A stretch of DNA of 64,000 bases. Origin: a virus. Made by a program: the position numbers and the translations under genes. The stretch is from the IMG/VR virus record IMGVR_UViG_3300004369_000001, positions 43,784 through 107,783 of that record; one strand, written 5' to 3'. Each line of letters starts with the position of its first letter. Within the stretch, counting starts at the first letter, position 1. The notes below the pieces were generated by a model that was not told the origin of the DNA, searched no databases, and saw only the letters and a program-made list of their open reading frames with translations. Positions 22,934 through 33,054 of the stretch are shown here, one piece after another.

Positions 22934-23741
22934 AACCCCAGTATTCGTGGATAACCACGATACCTTCACGACCTCTAGCGCCTCTATTACTATGGCGAGA
23001 TCCGTTACCACCAGCACCCCAAGCAGCGTGCAATTCATGTCTGTGTGACCAGTTAACTTGGTTGTGACCTGCGGGTTGTCCACCACCATAATAACTAACG
23101 CCAGAAGCATAGTTACCATAACTATGGTGCGATCCGTGACCATTACCACCGCCACCATGGACATTTAGAGATCCACCAGATCCATTGCCACCGTAACCTC
23201 CAGCGTGCTGCTGAGAGCAGTTAGCACCAACACCACCAGAGGCACTGCAATAAGATCCAAAAGAGGAAGTGTTTCCGTTACCACCACAACCAGAATAGTT
23301 GTTACCACCACCAGGAGAACCAACAGTAACGGAAACAGATGCGATGTTAGTAACATCAACCTGTCGTTGGGACATGCCGCCAGCACCGCCTGCTTCGCAG
23401 TAACCTGACCCACCCCCACCTGCGCCAACACATGTGACCATGATGTTTTTACATCCAAATGGTCTAGTCCATGTGCCATTAGCAGTAAATACCTGCATTG
23501 ATCGGATTCCTGCTCTGGTGCTCAATGGTGACCAGACAGGATTAGTGCCATCGGTGCTTAAAAATGCACCACCTTGACCTGCTTGAGGTGGCACAATATA
23601 AGAAGATGACCCAGTAATAGTGCCATTGACAACTAGATCGTTAACGGTCAAAGTACCACTCACACTCACTGTGGAGTTACTAACTGTAAAACCTACAGAT
23701 CCTGATGGGTCTTGAATTTGATTAACTCTAAGTAGTGCCAT
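22932..23741 (-). CDS. glycine-rich tail-fibre adhesin-like protein (copy 3)
   Basis: 269 residues, the same length as copy 1. N-terminal beta repeats (DPSGSVGFTVSNSTVSVSG, VVNGTITGSS), a GIRSMQVFTANGTWTRP segment shared with the others, then Gly-rich blocks and a conserved VVIHEYWG end. It shares fewer identical nucleotides with copies 1 and 2 than they share with each other. Cysteines at matching positions (YCEAGG, SGCGGNG) may form disulphides or stack in the Gly-rich fold. Probable receptor-binding component. Confidence 0.75.
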   Translation of the reverse strand: MALLRVNQIQDPSGSVGFTVSNSTVSVSGTLTVNDLVVNGTITGSSSYIVPPQAGQGGAFLSTDGTNPVWSPLSTRAGIRSMQVFTANGTWTRPFGCKNIMVTCVGAGGGGSGYCEAGGAGGMSQRQVDVTNIASVSVTVGSPGGGNNYSGCGGNGNTSSFGSYCSASGGVGANCSQQHAGGYGGNGSGGSLNVHGGGGNGHGSHHSYGNYASGVSYYGGGQPAGHNQVNWSHRHELHAAWGAGGNGSRHSNRGARGREGIVVIHEYWG

Positions 23742-23742
23742 A

Positions 23743-24078
23743 TCAGTCTAAGTAAGGATCCAGTGCCTTGTAGAATGCTCCGTTAGTATTTAGCGTGCCA
23801 TCTTTTATGTCTTGGAAGAGAGCATCCAACAGTGCAGTGTTGCTAGGTCTATTAGCAGAAGGAGTATATTCTAGGTCTTTGATTGCTTCCATGATAACTT
23901 CTGGAGAGTATGCTTCTCCATCGGAAAATCTGATATCAAAGATATTGCTATTCACCAAGACATAATCACGCCCAGGATATACCTTAGCGATTGCTTGTGT
24001 AATTACACCTTCATCATCAGGTGTAACGTTTCCTGAGCGAAGACGCTCAAATAATTTTCTCCAAGTATTCTCGATCAC
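23743..24078 (-). CDS. hypothetical fibre-cluster protein (111 aa)
   Basis: MIENTWRKLFERLRSGNVTP: a helical, soluble protein ending KALDPYLD. It sits between fibre genes and overlaps the upstream one by four bases. No domain recognised. It may be a minor structural or assembly protein of the fibre. Confidence 0.6.
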   Translation of the reverse strand: MIENTWRKLFERLRSGNVTPDDEGVITQAIAKVYPGRDYVLVNSNIFDIRFSDGEAYSPEVIMEAIKDLEYTPSANRPSNTALLDALFQDIKDGTLNTNGAFYKALDPYLD

Positions 24079-24974
24079 GATCTAACCTCCATAGCGATCA
24101 ATGTGCTGATGCTTCTCATATCATTACCAGCTCTATCGTTAATATAAAGATTGCGATTACTACCACTCCAAGAAGAAGAGGCACCAACAGTATATGTAAC
24201 CGAGTTGGTTGTGCCTGGGACATCCATATATTGAAGAGTATTGCAATACATGTAGTCGTCACCATCATAACCAGAATATGTGGTGGCAACAGATCCATTA
24301 CTGATATTGCTGTTGCCATTCAAACCAGCGGTCAGGACATTACCATCACGGAAGAAACCAAATGAGCAGACGTGACGAGCAGATGAATTGACCATTGCCA
24401 ACAACACAATCTTAGAGTTAGTGTGCGTGGGGGCAATAGAGACTTCTAGGTCAGGAATCTGTGACAATTCTTGTGCGTTGATCAGATAACGATTAGGGGG
24501 TGTCATAGACATACGAAGTTGGACAACTTCACCCTCTCTAAGGTCATTTTCTTCACCACCAACAATAAACCAAGAGGCATTAGGTTCGATGGTTACAGTA
24601 AAACCTTGCTGCACTTCAACAGGTCCAGCAGTAAAACCGTTTCTAAACTCCTCACCACCATTGGCAATAGGACCAACGGTAATATTTTCATTGATGAAGT
24701 TGGCATTGGTGCGGATAATCGAATCTTCACCAACTGAAGGACCACCGCCACCGACATCATCCCACCCAGGCACACCTGCCTTGGCATCCTGAAGATATAT
24801 CTGTGCCATATCTTCATCGGTATTATAGACAATCGTGCCGTAAGCAGGAGTGCCTAAACCTTGAATAGCAACCTCTGTCAATGGGGGCAGATTGATCTGT
24901 TCCGTTACCGAGAGTGCTGTTATAATTGCTCTGGTAGCGGCATCAATCTGATTACCGTTGATTTTTGTAGACAT
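24075..24974 (-). CDS. tail fibre-like virion protein (299 aa)
   Basis: The N-terminus (MSTKINGNQIDAATRAIITA) is the short helix/attachment type seen in cyanophage fibres. It is followed by a GTPAYGTIVYNTDEDMAQIY repeat strand. The C-terminal 150 residues (SIAPTHTNSKIVLLAMVNSS, FGFFRDGNVL, YMDVPGTTNSVTYTVGASS) match a common phage fibre tip domain with a jelly-roll-like pattern, ending LIAMEVRS. Probable receptor-binding fibre part. A CTAAATAC late-type box lies just upstream. Confidence 0.7.
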   Translation of the reverse strand: MSTKINGNQIDAATRAIITALSVTEQINLPPLTEVAIQGLGTPAYGTIVYNTDEDMAQIYLQDAKAGVPGWDDVGGGGPSVGEDSIIRTNANFINENITVGPIANGGEEFRNGFTAGPVEVQQGFTVTIEPNASWFIVGGEENDLREGEVVQLRMSMTPPNRYLINAQELSQIPDLEVSIAPTHTNSKIVLLAMVNSSARHVCSFGFFRDGNVLTAGLNGNSNISNGSVATTYSGYDGDDYMYCNTLQYMDVPGTTNSVTYTVGASSSWSGSNRNLYINDRAGNDMRSISTLIAMEVRS

Positions 24975-24997
24975 TTATACCCTCAGTCTAGTAGTAT

Positions 24998-27900
24998 TTA
25001 GATGACCAATTCTCTAACATGCACAGTATCCCCTGTTTGAGGAATTGTGCCGATGGAGAAGTCAACAGAGTTACCGACAACTTGATAATCAACTCCAGGC
25101 GTTTGGCAAACACCATTCAAGAATACAAGCAGTGAATATGCACTGTGACCAGAAGAGATAGCAAATGCTGAGGTTGCACCGTCGCCTGCATAGGTTGTCC
25201 CATTGTTAGCGTTAGCAATACCCGTCGCCAAAGAGTATTTATCTACAGCACCATACTTACCTGTAACTTCCAGATCGCCCTCAACGTGGAGGTTACCACC
25301 AATCTTCATTCTATTTGTTGCATCTGGTGCAATACCAATACCATAATGTGTCACACCACTATATCTATTAGATGTGATAGCAGTGGTGTCACTGAGACCA
25401 AACTTATACCAGACGTTGTTGTCATAAATCCAACCCAGTGCTTGACCAGGGGCCCAGTCAATGTTATAGCACATGTCGCCTGTGTTAAAGGCAAGACCTG
25501 CCTCAAGATCGGGAAGACCATTACCATCTTCCTCAGCAAGGAAGGTCTTCCTCAAAACAGTGCCATCATCGTTAGAGTATGTAAACTCTAGGGACTGAAT
25601 CTCATTCTGTGATGTAATCTTCTTCTGGAAGGTTACAGGACCAGAGAATACAGATTCCAACTGGTTAGATGCACCACCAATAACAGTCAGTTTGTCGGTA
25701 AGCACCAACTCAGAGAAAGTTTCAATGGTTGTGTCTTCTTCACCCAACACATTCAATTGTGCAATATCTTCGTTAGTGATCTGACCTGTAACTGGGTTGA
25801 TAACTTGGTTACCAACAAACAACTCACCGTCAGAGTTAACACCAGAATAGTATGCCACACCTGCTGCTTCTTTGAGTGACTGAGACAATCTAACTTGCTC
25901 AGGACTCAACACTTCCACCTGTGTAGAGGGGAATGCAGTTGAGTAGTTACCAGGACCGAAACCAAGATATTCAAACGTGTGACCAGATGCTCTGAGAATG
26001 GAGTATCTTCTCAACTCAATGAGCAAGGGTTGGACACTACCATCAGAGTTAAGTTTCAGAGGAATCTTACGCTCTTCAGCATCACCCAGACGTGCAGTAA
26101 CTGAGATACCATTCAGCACGTTAGATGCAGTGGTATAACCAAGGTTGTTTTGACTCTCTTGCAGGAAATACTGTGCTGTCTCCTTAGTAATAGACAACTG
26201 AGTATTGATATTGGGAGTGGGTTGTGCTCCATCAGTTGTCTTCACAAGACCTAAAGTCTCGTTATCTGCAATAGAGATAGATGCTGCAGGGTCTGCAACA
26301 GGGTTGTCTCTGTCAAATGCAGGATAAAGGTCAACAGTTTGCTGAGAGAATTCAAAGTCATCAAAGTTGGTTGTGGTCGGAGTTACCGAAGCATTCAACA
26401 ATGTCAGATAATAGATACCATCAGCAACACCACGCTCAAACACTTGATATGTTTCAACAGCGTAAACGTAGTATGTCCTAGTATATGCAGGAGAGTTGGT
26501 TTCAGAAGATCTCGGTTGAATCACGAAACCCGTGATGGGCACTCTGGGCACAGGGAATGCATCCTTGTCCAGCACATAACGATAACGATAGATTCTGTCA
26601 ACCAAGTTACGAGCATCGGGCACACGACGGATAAATGTTGTCGGTGTGAATCCAAGATTCTGATAGATGCTATTGGACTGCAGTGTGGTGTAAATGGTAT
26701 TAGCAGTGCTTTCTACTTGGATATACCAGTTACCAACAGCAGAGTCCCACTTGAGAGGTGATTCATCATCACCAGCAGCGGTGCCTGTAACTGTAGGACC
26801 AGTGGGTGTAATGTTTGCGTAGTGTACAGTTGGTTCGGTTGCACCAGAGGCAATCAACTGCACATAGATTCTATCAGGACTGTTGATATCATCCTGCCTA
26901 GCACCAATAGTGTAACCCTGAATCTTTGTGGGAGGTCTACCAGTCTCTACAGAATAACCATACAAGTAGAGTTTTGTTGGGTCTGCTGCAGCACGAGTCT
27001 TGTTAATGTCAATCGTGATCCAGTTGATAGCGATCTCATCGATATCATCGAGAGATTTTGGTGGAATAACGTGTGTGAATTGTCCTGCTTTATCTTTGGT
27101 GAATGCTGCTGCCTTAAATCCTTTAGATCTAAGTGATGTGTTACCAAAGTTAGAGTTGGAGTTAGTAATTGAAAGGTCACCACCACTCTCTGAGAAGAAG
27201 TGATCACCAAATCCCACAGCAAACACAGACACAACCTGAATGAATGCGTCATTCGATGCTTTAATGTGTGCGTGTCTCCATCCTTTGCGATACTTCGCTA
27301 GACCGTTAATGTGAGCACCAGATCCTGCTGCTTGTGCTTCATATTGCTCAGTCGTTGGGTTGTATACAACGAATGCTCTGTCATCTTTTTGTAGTGAAAT
27401 GCCAGTAAACTGTGCAACCACCATCGATTTGAAACCAGTTGCTTCAGCACCATCAGCGTGCATACCATTGATACCCCACACCGATCTAAGTGAGAGGTTG
27501 AATGCATATGGAGATGCAGAGTCAACTGTATCAATCTCAACCTTCACCAGGATATTACTACCGATAGCATTACCTGAGGGCTCAGATGACATCTGATAGG
27601 TAAATTGGTTACCTTGTGCTGAGGTTACGAAGAATGACCCGTTATATAGTAACTGATCCTGATCAGTAGGACCAGTGACGCCAGAAATATTAACTGCCAC
27701 ACCCACCGAGAAACCGTGATTCTTGGGGTTACCCAATTCATCAACGGTAAATGCCGTTGCCGTCTGACCATTTCTAATAATCTGAGAAACAGCAAATTCG
27801 TCCGAAATCGGACCCACAATTCTGTTTTCCTCAACTCTCGCCTGCAATTGGTCTTGAGAGATGATACCAGAGGAGTCAGGAATTGTAGCGTATGCTTTAG

Positions 27901-28570
27901 AGATCTTCTGGTAATACAGGTTAAGATCTTCTGTATTAGCGAAGGTGAAGCAAGTTAGTTTGTGGTGAGAGAAATTTGGGGCAATTTGGGACAAATCGTC
28001 ACGGTAGTAGACCCCATTAGTGTCACCATCAAAGAAAGAAAACTGCCAGAAGTATGTTGCACCAGTGACCTTAAAGATGGATGTAGGTCCAGGTTCATTG
28101 GCAGCAGTAATACCCAAACTACCCTGCACTGTTGGGTATGGGACATACTTAGGCACAACTTTTGTGCGTCTTAGGTCAGATCCAACAACGGAGCAACCTC
28201 TAGGACAGATAACACCACCCCCAACTGAGTTAAATTTATATAACTCGTTGGAAGCAGAGGTGATATCGAAGTTAGTATTTTCGTTAAATGGTTGAATCTG
28301 GTTGTAATCAGCAAGACCAGGACGGTTGTCGATTACATATTCAGATGGATACAAATAAATCGAGAAGGCGTCAAATTCGTCGTTTGACAGACCCACTCGA
28401 TACGAAAATCTAGAGACTTCAAGAAAGGCACGCTGCAACGTCTTAAACGGACGCAATGCCGAGTTACCTCGGTTATCATATGCGTCCGATGCATCGAAGT
28501 CATCAGGGTTGACGTAGATAATACGTCCCGTCCTAGACGTGATGATATTCTTAAGACGAGTAAGTGCCAT
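24998..28570 (-). CDS. large virion structural protein, fibre/baseplate type (1190 aa)
   Basis: The N-terminus (MALTRLKNIITSRTGRIIYV, then NPDDFDASDAYDNRGNSALR) is the conserved start of a large cyanophage virion protein. Residues 80-200 resemble right-handed beta-helix material (GGGVICPRGCSVVGSD). The middle has repeated Ig-like/beta segments. The C-terminal 200 residues look like fibre material (RMKIGGNLHVEGDLEVTGKY) with a terminal domain GATSAFAISSGHSAYSLLVF. Probably a tail-fibre or baseplate-attached fibre protein; exact T4 counterpart unclear. Confidence 0.7.
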   Translation of the reverse strand: MALTRLKNIITSRTGRIIYVNPDDFDASDAYDNRGNSALRPFKTLQRAFLEVSRFSYRVGLSNDEFDAFSIYLYPSEYVIDNRPGLADYNQIQPFNENTNFDITSASNELYKFNSVGGGVICPRGCSVVGSDLRRTKVVPKYVPYPTVQGSLGITAANEPGPTSIFKVTGATYFWQFSFFDGDTNGVYYRDDLSQIAPNFSHHKLTCFTFANTEDLNLYYQKISKAYATIPDSSGIISQDQLQARVEENRIVGPISDEFAVSQIIRNGQTATAFTVDELGNPKNHGFSVGVAVNISGVTGPTDQDQLLYNGSFFVTSAQGNQFTYQMSSEPSGNAIGSNILVKVEIDTVDSASPYAFNLSLRSVWGINGMHADGAEATGFKSMVVAQFTGISLQKDDRAFVVYNPTTEQYEAQAAGSGAHINGLAKYRKGWRHAHIKASNDAFIQVVSVFAVGFGDHFFSESGGDLSITNSNSNFGNTSLRSKGFKAAAFTKDKAGQFTHVIPPKSLDDIDEIAINWITIDINKTRAAADPTKLYLYGYSVETGRPPTKIQGYTIGARQDDINSPDRIYVQLIASGATEPTVHYANITPTGPTVTGTAAGDDESPLKWDSAVGNWYIQVESTANTIYTTLQSNSIYQNLGFTPTTFIRRVPDARNLVDRIYRYRYVLDKDAFPVPRVPITGFVIQPRSSETNSPAYTRTYYVYAVETYQVFERGVADGIYYLTLLNASVTPTTTNFDDFEFSQQTVDLYPAFDRDNPVADPAASISIADNETLGLVKTTDGAQPTPNINTQLSITKETAQYFLQESQNNLGYTTASNVLNGISVTARLGDAEERKIPLKLNSDGSVQPLLIELRRYSILRASGHTFEYLGFGPGNYSTAFPSTQVEVLSPEQVRLSQSLKEAAGVAYYSGVNSDGELFVGNQVINPVTGQITNEDIAQLNVLGEEDTTIETFSELVLTDKLTVIGGASNQLESVFSGPVTFQKKITSQNEIQSLEFTYSNDDGTVLRKTFLAEEDGNGLPDLEAGLAFNTGDMCYNIDWAPGQALGWIYDNNVWYKFGLSDTTAITSNRYSGVTHYGIGIAPDATNRMKIGGNLHVEGDLEVTGKYGAVDKYSLATGIANANNGTTYAGDGATSAFAISSGHSAYSLLVFLNGVCQTPGVDYQVVGNSVDFSIGTIPQTGDTVHVRELVI

Positions 28571-28614
28571 TACTTGTTATCCTTGTATATGGTTATTTAG
28601 GTTATCAGTTGACG

Positions 28615-30795
28615 TTAGGGGACAGCAGCACCAGCGCCGTCATCAACTGCTGCCTTAGTCATGTTGATCACATCATAGTCATCACTCGAAGACTCAAAAC
28701 CATTCAACACAAAAGAAGTATTAGCATTACTAGAATATACCAAAAGATTTTGACCAGGACCAACTACAACGCCAGAGACCTTAGCTGTTGTTGTGGCGGC
28801 AATGTCCTCATCATAATACATCCAATCAGAAGCAGAATAAACATCAGTCGTATCTGCTTGAAGACCCGTGGAGATAGTAGCAACGTCAAGGGTCAGATTG
28901 GCAGCGCCACCACCACCGAGCAGAGAATCCAGGATAGTGATAGTATCGGCAGCAACGTGATTCTTACCACCGTCAAGGATGGTTACAGTTGCAGCACCAG
29001 ATCCATCAACAACAACCTCAAGGGACTGGTTAATGCCACTACCAGAGGAAGTGCCAGAAACAATGTATGTGCCAGCACTGCGGGAAGCATCTGCTCCACC
29101 AATATTGGTGATGGTGAGGATCTTACCGTCAACAACTTCAACGAAAGATCTCGTGCCGTTAATTCTTGTCGGGGAGTCATAGAATTGATCACCCACAGAG
29201 AATGAGGGGGATCCAGTGTCCGTAGAGACCTTCAGATGTTGTGCTACAGGATCCCATTCATGGACATAACCGTAAGCACCAGGATTAACACCATTTGCCT
29301 GAATTGTCTGAGTAACACCACCAATGGTAAATGTATCAGCAGTTGCGAGTGGTTCCCCACCAATGTTGTAGATGTAGATTCTACTGTAAGTTGGTTGAAG
29401 TTGGACGTTAGCAGTCAAACCGATACCATCAGTTTGCTCAGCATAGATGTTGAGCAGGTTAGAAGTCTGGTCGGTAATTGAAATCTCAACGATACCATTT
29501 GTGCCACCAGATCCAGTCTTAGTAACACCGATAGTATATTCTGTGCCAGTGCCATTAGCACCCTCTTGATCATCATCAGAGAATCTCAAATCATACCCAG
29601 TGTTAGACGCATGTGCCTGGTCGAAGATATAAGTCCTATCTACGTCCAAAGAGCGAGTCTGGGTGAAAACGTGATCATCAGCAACTGTAGATGTCTCAGA
29701 GAAAATAAACTTAGTGTCGATAGTCTGAGAGGCAGTAGCACTGAAGGAGATCACAGCAGCAGCACCGCTGGAGAAAGTCAAACCTTCATCTACACTAAAG
29801 AAGTTGAGAAGATACTGACCATTGTTTGTCAGAAGAGTTACGGTTTGACCGTTGTTGTGGTTAACATCGGACGTGCCGTAAGATCCACGAGTAACAGTCA
29901 GATCATTACCAGCAACACCAACAATCTCCATAATCTCGTTATCAACCAGGATGAAACCACCTGTAACGAAACCAGTAGAGTCTGTGAGTGTCAGAGTTGT
30001 ATCACCTGCAGGGTAGGTAGCACCTTCGTTGATTGTGCTGACAGTAGCAGAGGCAGACCATGCAGTAGACAGACGACCAGCAGGAATTGCTACAGCAGTT
30101 GTGCCAAGAGCACCACGAGTCACCGTGAGTGTATTGGTTGTGAGGTTAATACCAGAAGAATCAATACTGATAACTTCATCAGTGTTTGACAATTCCTGAG
30201 GGTCTCCAATGGTCAGATACATACCATCGGCAAGACCAGTATTGCGGTCAACTTGGACAGAAGTCGCAGAGTTAGAAACGTCGGGAATGTTGACATAAGC
30301 ACCAGATCCCTGAGTTGCTAGACCGCCTCTAAACTTAGCAACCAAACCAGAAGTATCGCCAGTGATGGTGTCACCGTCTTCCTCCAAACCAGAGAGACTA
30401 TCCTGAGCATAAGAGATCTGAATGATCTCTTCTACCTTGGCGTAGAAAATAACATCTTCTGTGGGTTTGTATACATCAAGCAGGGTAGCAGTAGCACCAG
30501 CAGTTGTTGTGATGTTTGTGCCAGGAATAGCAGAAGCATCTTGGAAACCAGGATTCAAATCCAGGTAATAAGATGTGACTGGGTTGCCCTTTGCGAATGC
30601 ATAGTTACTTGCGTTGAGACCGTCTAGGTGCAAAACCTGATCGTAATCTCGCAATGCCACTCTAAAGGTGCCAGCAGATCCATTTTGATTACAGACGCTT
30701 ACGACAGCGGAAGCAGTGTCTTCAATCGCTGCCCTATAGAGCAAAGTATTTGTAGTTGCCGCTGGATTTACAGCAGCGAGTCTTCCTGCTACCAT
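28615..30795 (-). CDS. virion structural protein with internal beta repeats (726 aa)
   Basis: Starts MVAGRLAAVNPAATTNTLLY and is beta-rich throughout. At least two copies of a repeat around LTVTRGALGTTAVAIPAG and LTVTRGSYGTSDVNHNNG are visible (about residues 215-310), preceded by phrases such as DEVISIDSSGIN and NEIMEIVGVAGND. Such repeats are typical of baseplate and fibre spikes. Little hydrophobic or enzymatic signal. Position between the 1190- and 446-residue genes supports a structural role. Confidence 0.7.
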   Translation of the reverse strand: MVAGRLAAVNPAATTNTLLYRAAIEDTASAVVSVCNQNGSAGTFRVALRDYDQVLHLDGLNASNYAFAKGNPVTSYYLDLNPGFQDASAIPGTNITTTAGATATLLDVYKPTEDVIFYAKVEEIIQISYAQDSLSGLEEDGDTITGDTSGLVAKFRGGLATQGSGAYVNIPDVSNSATSVQVDRNTGLADGMYLTIGDPQELSNTDEVISIDSSGINLTTNTLTVTRGALGTTAVAIPAGRLSTAWSASATVSTINEGATYPAGDTTLTLTDSTGFVTGGFILVDNEIMEIVGVAGNDLTVTRGSYGTSDVNHNNGQTVTLLTNNGQYLLNFFSVDEGLTFSSGAAAVISFSATASQTIDTKFIFSETSTVADDHVFTQTRSLDVDRTYIFDQAHASNTGYDLRFSDDDQEGANGTGTEYTIGVTKTGSGGTNGIVEISITDQTSNLLNIYAEQTDGIGLTANVQLQPTYSRIYIYNIGGEPLATADTFTIGGVTQTIQANGVNPGAYGYVHEWDPVAQHLKVSTDTGSPSFSVGDQFYDSPTRINGTRSFVEVVDGKILTITNIGGADASRSAGTYIVSGTSSGSGINQSLEVVVDGSGAATVTILDGGKNHVAADTITILDSLLGGGGAANLTLDVATISTGLQADTTDVYSASDWMYYDEDIAATTTAKVSGVVVGPGQNLLVYSSNANTSFVLNGFESSSDDYDVINMTKAAVDDGAGAAVP

Positions 30796-30802
30796 TTTTT
30801 AA

Positions 30803-32143
30803 TTACCATCCTGACTGAAAGTATGCTTGAAGTCTGAGTCGTCCGCCAAGGACAGGTGCCGAGATCGGACCACCGAAACTAATACCCACGTCAGAGATGT
30901 TGTTGGTAGACAACAACGTAGCATCTGCGTTGGGGAATTGAATGGTAACTGAGTTATCAATGTTTGATGCATCGATATTGATGATACCATTCAAGTCAAG
31001 TGGATTGTTGATTTTGAAATTCTCAACAGTCTTATTGACTAGAGTTTGAGTTTTTAACTCAGTCACCAGAATGCTGGTGCCTGATGTATTTAGGGGGAAT
31101 GCTGGATCGTTGTTTGGGAAACCAAAGTTATATGTTTGGTTATCCTCAATGTTGGAAAGATCAAACTGAATCTTTCTACCAATACCCAAAGCAGGATCTG
31201 TGTCAGCAAACACTGCACCTTGATAAATTTTGTTGCTAAGAGTTTGAGAGGACTCAGTGCCAACAACCTCAACGTTGAGGTCGGGGAAAACAACCTGCCT
31301 ATCAATAGTTAGGTTGGAAGAGTCAAAGATAACTCTAGCAGTGGGATTCTCAGGATCACCAGAAGGTGTGTTGGAGAATGTGGGGTTAACCATATTCTTG
31401 TTAAACACATTCTGATCGGTGATGTCATCGAGTAGTGTCGATTGAGTCACTGTAGCACCGAAATCGGGCAAGCGATAGATGTGAGTGCCAGGAGATTCCC
31501 AAGCGTCACATTCCAGTTTAGCGACCTTATCAGTTGATGTGGATCCAGTGATAGACAATTCACTATCTTTGATAATGATTGTTTTGTTGGTCAGAGTTTG
31601 GAATGTGTCATTAGCAACGAACGTTGTGGACGTGTTTGCTCCCACGTCGGGAAGATCAAAACGCTTGGTGCCAGATTGTGCTGAAATTGTATCTACGTTA
31701 AAGAATGCTCTCTTCGCAGGGTTTTGGTCACCAGTCAGATAAAACTCAACGTCTTTCAGTTGTGTGACACCTTGGACAGTGAAATAACCACTACCCTGAG
31801 GTGTGATCTGCACATTACTGTTAGCAGAAGCACTGTCAATTGCTTGGACATTCAGAGTTGAAGATCCGTCAGTGTTAGAGATTCTACTATTGTAGAGAGT
31901 TGCACTACCAAAAGTAATACCGATCTCATTAACTGCAGACTGATAGAGACCAGTGTCTCGGTCAAGGTCAAAACAAAGTCCAGGAGATGAAGCAGATCCT
32001 GCACTCACACCTCTGTGAAGTTGATTAACCTTTGCCTTGCGGTTTGGTTGCAGAGGGTCAGAAATGACCACTGGAAGAATAGATTCTCCAGTTACCTCTG
32101 CATCAGTAATCGCACTAAGTTGAGATATTCTCTTTGTTGCCAC
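30803..32143 (-). CDS. tail fibre-like virion structural protein (446 aa)
   Basis: MATKRISQLSAITDAEVTGE is a conserved cyanophage beginning for structural proteins that carry a DPLQPNRKAKVNQL attachment segment. The rest is made of repeated LTNKTI / LVNKTV / LSNKI strand units typical of phage fibre shafts. A perfect TATAAATA late box lies 26 bp upstream of the ATG. Ends RLRLQAYFQSGW. Probably a fibre or fibre-connector protein. Confidence 0.7.
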   Translation of the reverse strand: MATKRISQLSAITDAEVTGESILPVVISDPLQPNRKAKVNQLHRGVSAGSASSPGLCFDLDRDTGLYQSAVNEIGITFGSATLYNSRISNTDGSSTLNVQAIDSASANSNVQITPQGSGYFTVQGVTQLKDVEFYLTGDQNPAKRAFFNVDTISAQSGTKRFDLPDVGANTSTTFVANDTFQTLTNKTIIIKDSELSITGSTSTDKVAKLECDAWESPGTHIYRLPDFGATVTQSTLLDDITDQNVFNKNMVNPTFSNTPSGDPENPTARVIFDSSNLTIDRQVVFPDLNVEVVGTESSQTLSNKIYQGAVFADTDPALGIGRKIQFDLSNIEDNQTYNFGFPNNDPAFPLNTSGTSILVTELKTQTLVNKTVENFKINNPLDLNGIINIDASNIDNSVTIQFPNADATLLSTNNISDVGISFGGPISAPVLGGRLRLQAYFQSGW

Positions 32144-32168
32144 AGCACAACCGCATCAGTTACAGTTT

Positions 32169-32176
32169 TATTTATA
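32169..32176 (-). promoter_or_regulatory. late promoter TATAAATA
   Basis: Perfect TATAAATA (minus strand), 26 bp before the start at 32143, in the gap after the lysozyme-like gene. Matches the T4-like late promoter recognised by gp55/gp33-type factors; gp33 itself is encoded in this window. Confidence 0.75.
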
Positions 32177-32187
32177 CCCCTTAGGAT

Positions 32188-32790
32188 CTATGCAAAGACC
32201 ATTCGTTGTGTATACTTGTGAGCAAAATAGGTGCGGTTTCCATGGATACCCCAACCCAACCAAGGATATGACTGGTTGATATACCACTCGACAGAATTGC
32301 CAGCAGTTTTCATCTTGGGTTCGATGCCAATCCACTGTTGCTCATTGACAAGATAACGTAGTTGTGTTTCAAGGGTAGAAGGATCGCCACCATACTTCAT
32401 GGCGAATTTACCAAGACCCACATAACGTTGGGTAGTTGTCCATTGGATTAAACCATATCCACCACGAAGACAATTGGGATAAGTAACTCTTGCACCACCT
32501 TCACAGATGTTAGGGTGGAAATTACTTTCCGCTTTGATATTGCCCATAAGAGATGCCAGGGCATTTCTATCAGAAATACCACGCTTCTGGAAAAAGGACA
32601 GTGTAGTTTTTTCGTTGCTATTGCAACCAGGACACTTCCACGTTTTTGCTACAGGAGCAGGTTTTGGTGCGGGAGCAACCTTTGGTGCCTCAGACACTTT
32701 GGGCGGGGCTTTGATCTCGCTGATGCTGGGGTAAGCACAAGCGGGAAGTCCTACGGCAAGCGTCGGAAGGATCATCAGTTGTTTAAGCAT
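32188..32790 (-). CDS. secreted tail-lysozyme-like muramidase (200 aa)
   Basis: The N-terminus (MLKQLMILPTLAVGLPACAY) looks like a signal sequence; LPAC is lipobox-like but not canonical. A Pro/Ala/Lys linker (about 25-48) and a KCPGC pair follow. The catalytic part (about 60-200) matches the phage tail lysozyme type (Phage_lysozyme2-like): LSFFQKRGISDRNALASLMG, IKAESNFHPN with the probable catalytic Glu, and GGYGLIQWT. It would cleave peptidoglycan in the periplasm. It may be the endolysin or a virion enzyme; no holin gene is adjacent. Confidence 0.75.
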   Translation of the reverse strand: MLKQLMILPTLAVGLPACAYPSISEIKAPPKVSEAPKVAPAPKPAPVAKTWKCPGCNSNEKTTLSFFQKRGISDRNALASLMGNIKAESNFHPNICEGGARVTYPNCLRGGYGLIQWTTTQRYVGLGKFAMKYGGDPSTLETQLRYLVNEQQWIGIEPKMKTAGNSVEWYINQSYPWLGWGIHGNRTYFAHKYTQRMVFA

Positions 32791-32887
32791 TTAGTTAAAT
32801 AGAAATCGACATCCACCAACAGACGAGAGATGACTCGTTGGGTAGCACGAAGTATATATCATACTCGATACCTATTTCCTTGTCAAG

Positions 32888-32959
32888 CTCCCCCTCCAGG
32901 ATTCGAACCTGGGACCCAACGATTAACAGTCGTTTGCACTACCGCTGTGCTAAGGAGGA
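32888..32959 (-). tRNA. tRNA-Asn (GTT)
   Basis: A 72-nt cloverleaf on the minus strand: acceptor TCCTCCT/AGGGGGA, anticodon loop with GTT in CTGTTAA, T-loop GGTTCGAATCC. CCA is not encoded. First of three tRNA genes in about 240 bp. Confidence 0.92.
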
Positions 32960-32965
32960 ATGGGA

Positions 32966-33052
32966 CGGAGAGTTAGGGATTTGAACCCTAGATGAGGTTG
33001 CCCCCATACAGCATTTCCAGTGCTGCTCCTTAAACCACTCGGACAACTCTCC
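32966..33052 (-). tRNA. tRNA-Ser (GGA)
   Basis: An 87-nt cloverleaf with the long variable arm expected for tRNA-Ser. Acceptor GGAGAGT/ACTCTCC; anticodon loop CTGGAAA (GGA); T-arm GGGTTCAAATCCC. Six bases from tRNA-Asn. Confidence 0.92.
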
Positions 33053-33054
33053 AA

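Noticed and set aside
20510-23741. CRISPR-like array or diversity-generating retroelement
   Set aside because: The repeats are Gly codons in protein-coding frames with no spacer pattern, and no reverse transcriptase or template repeat was seen in the window.
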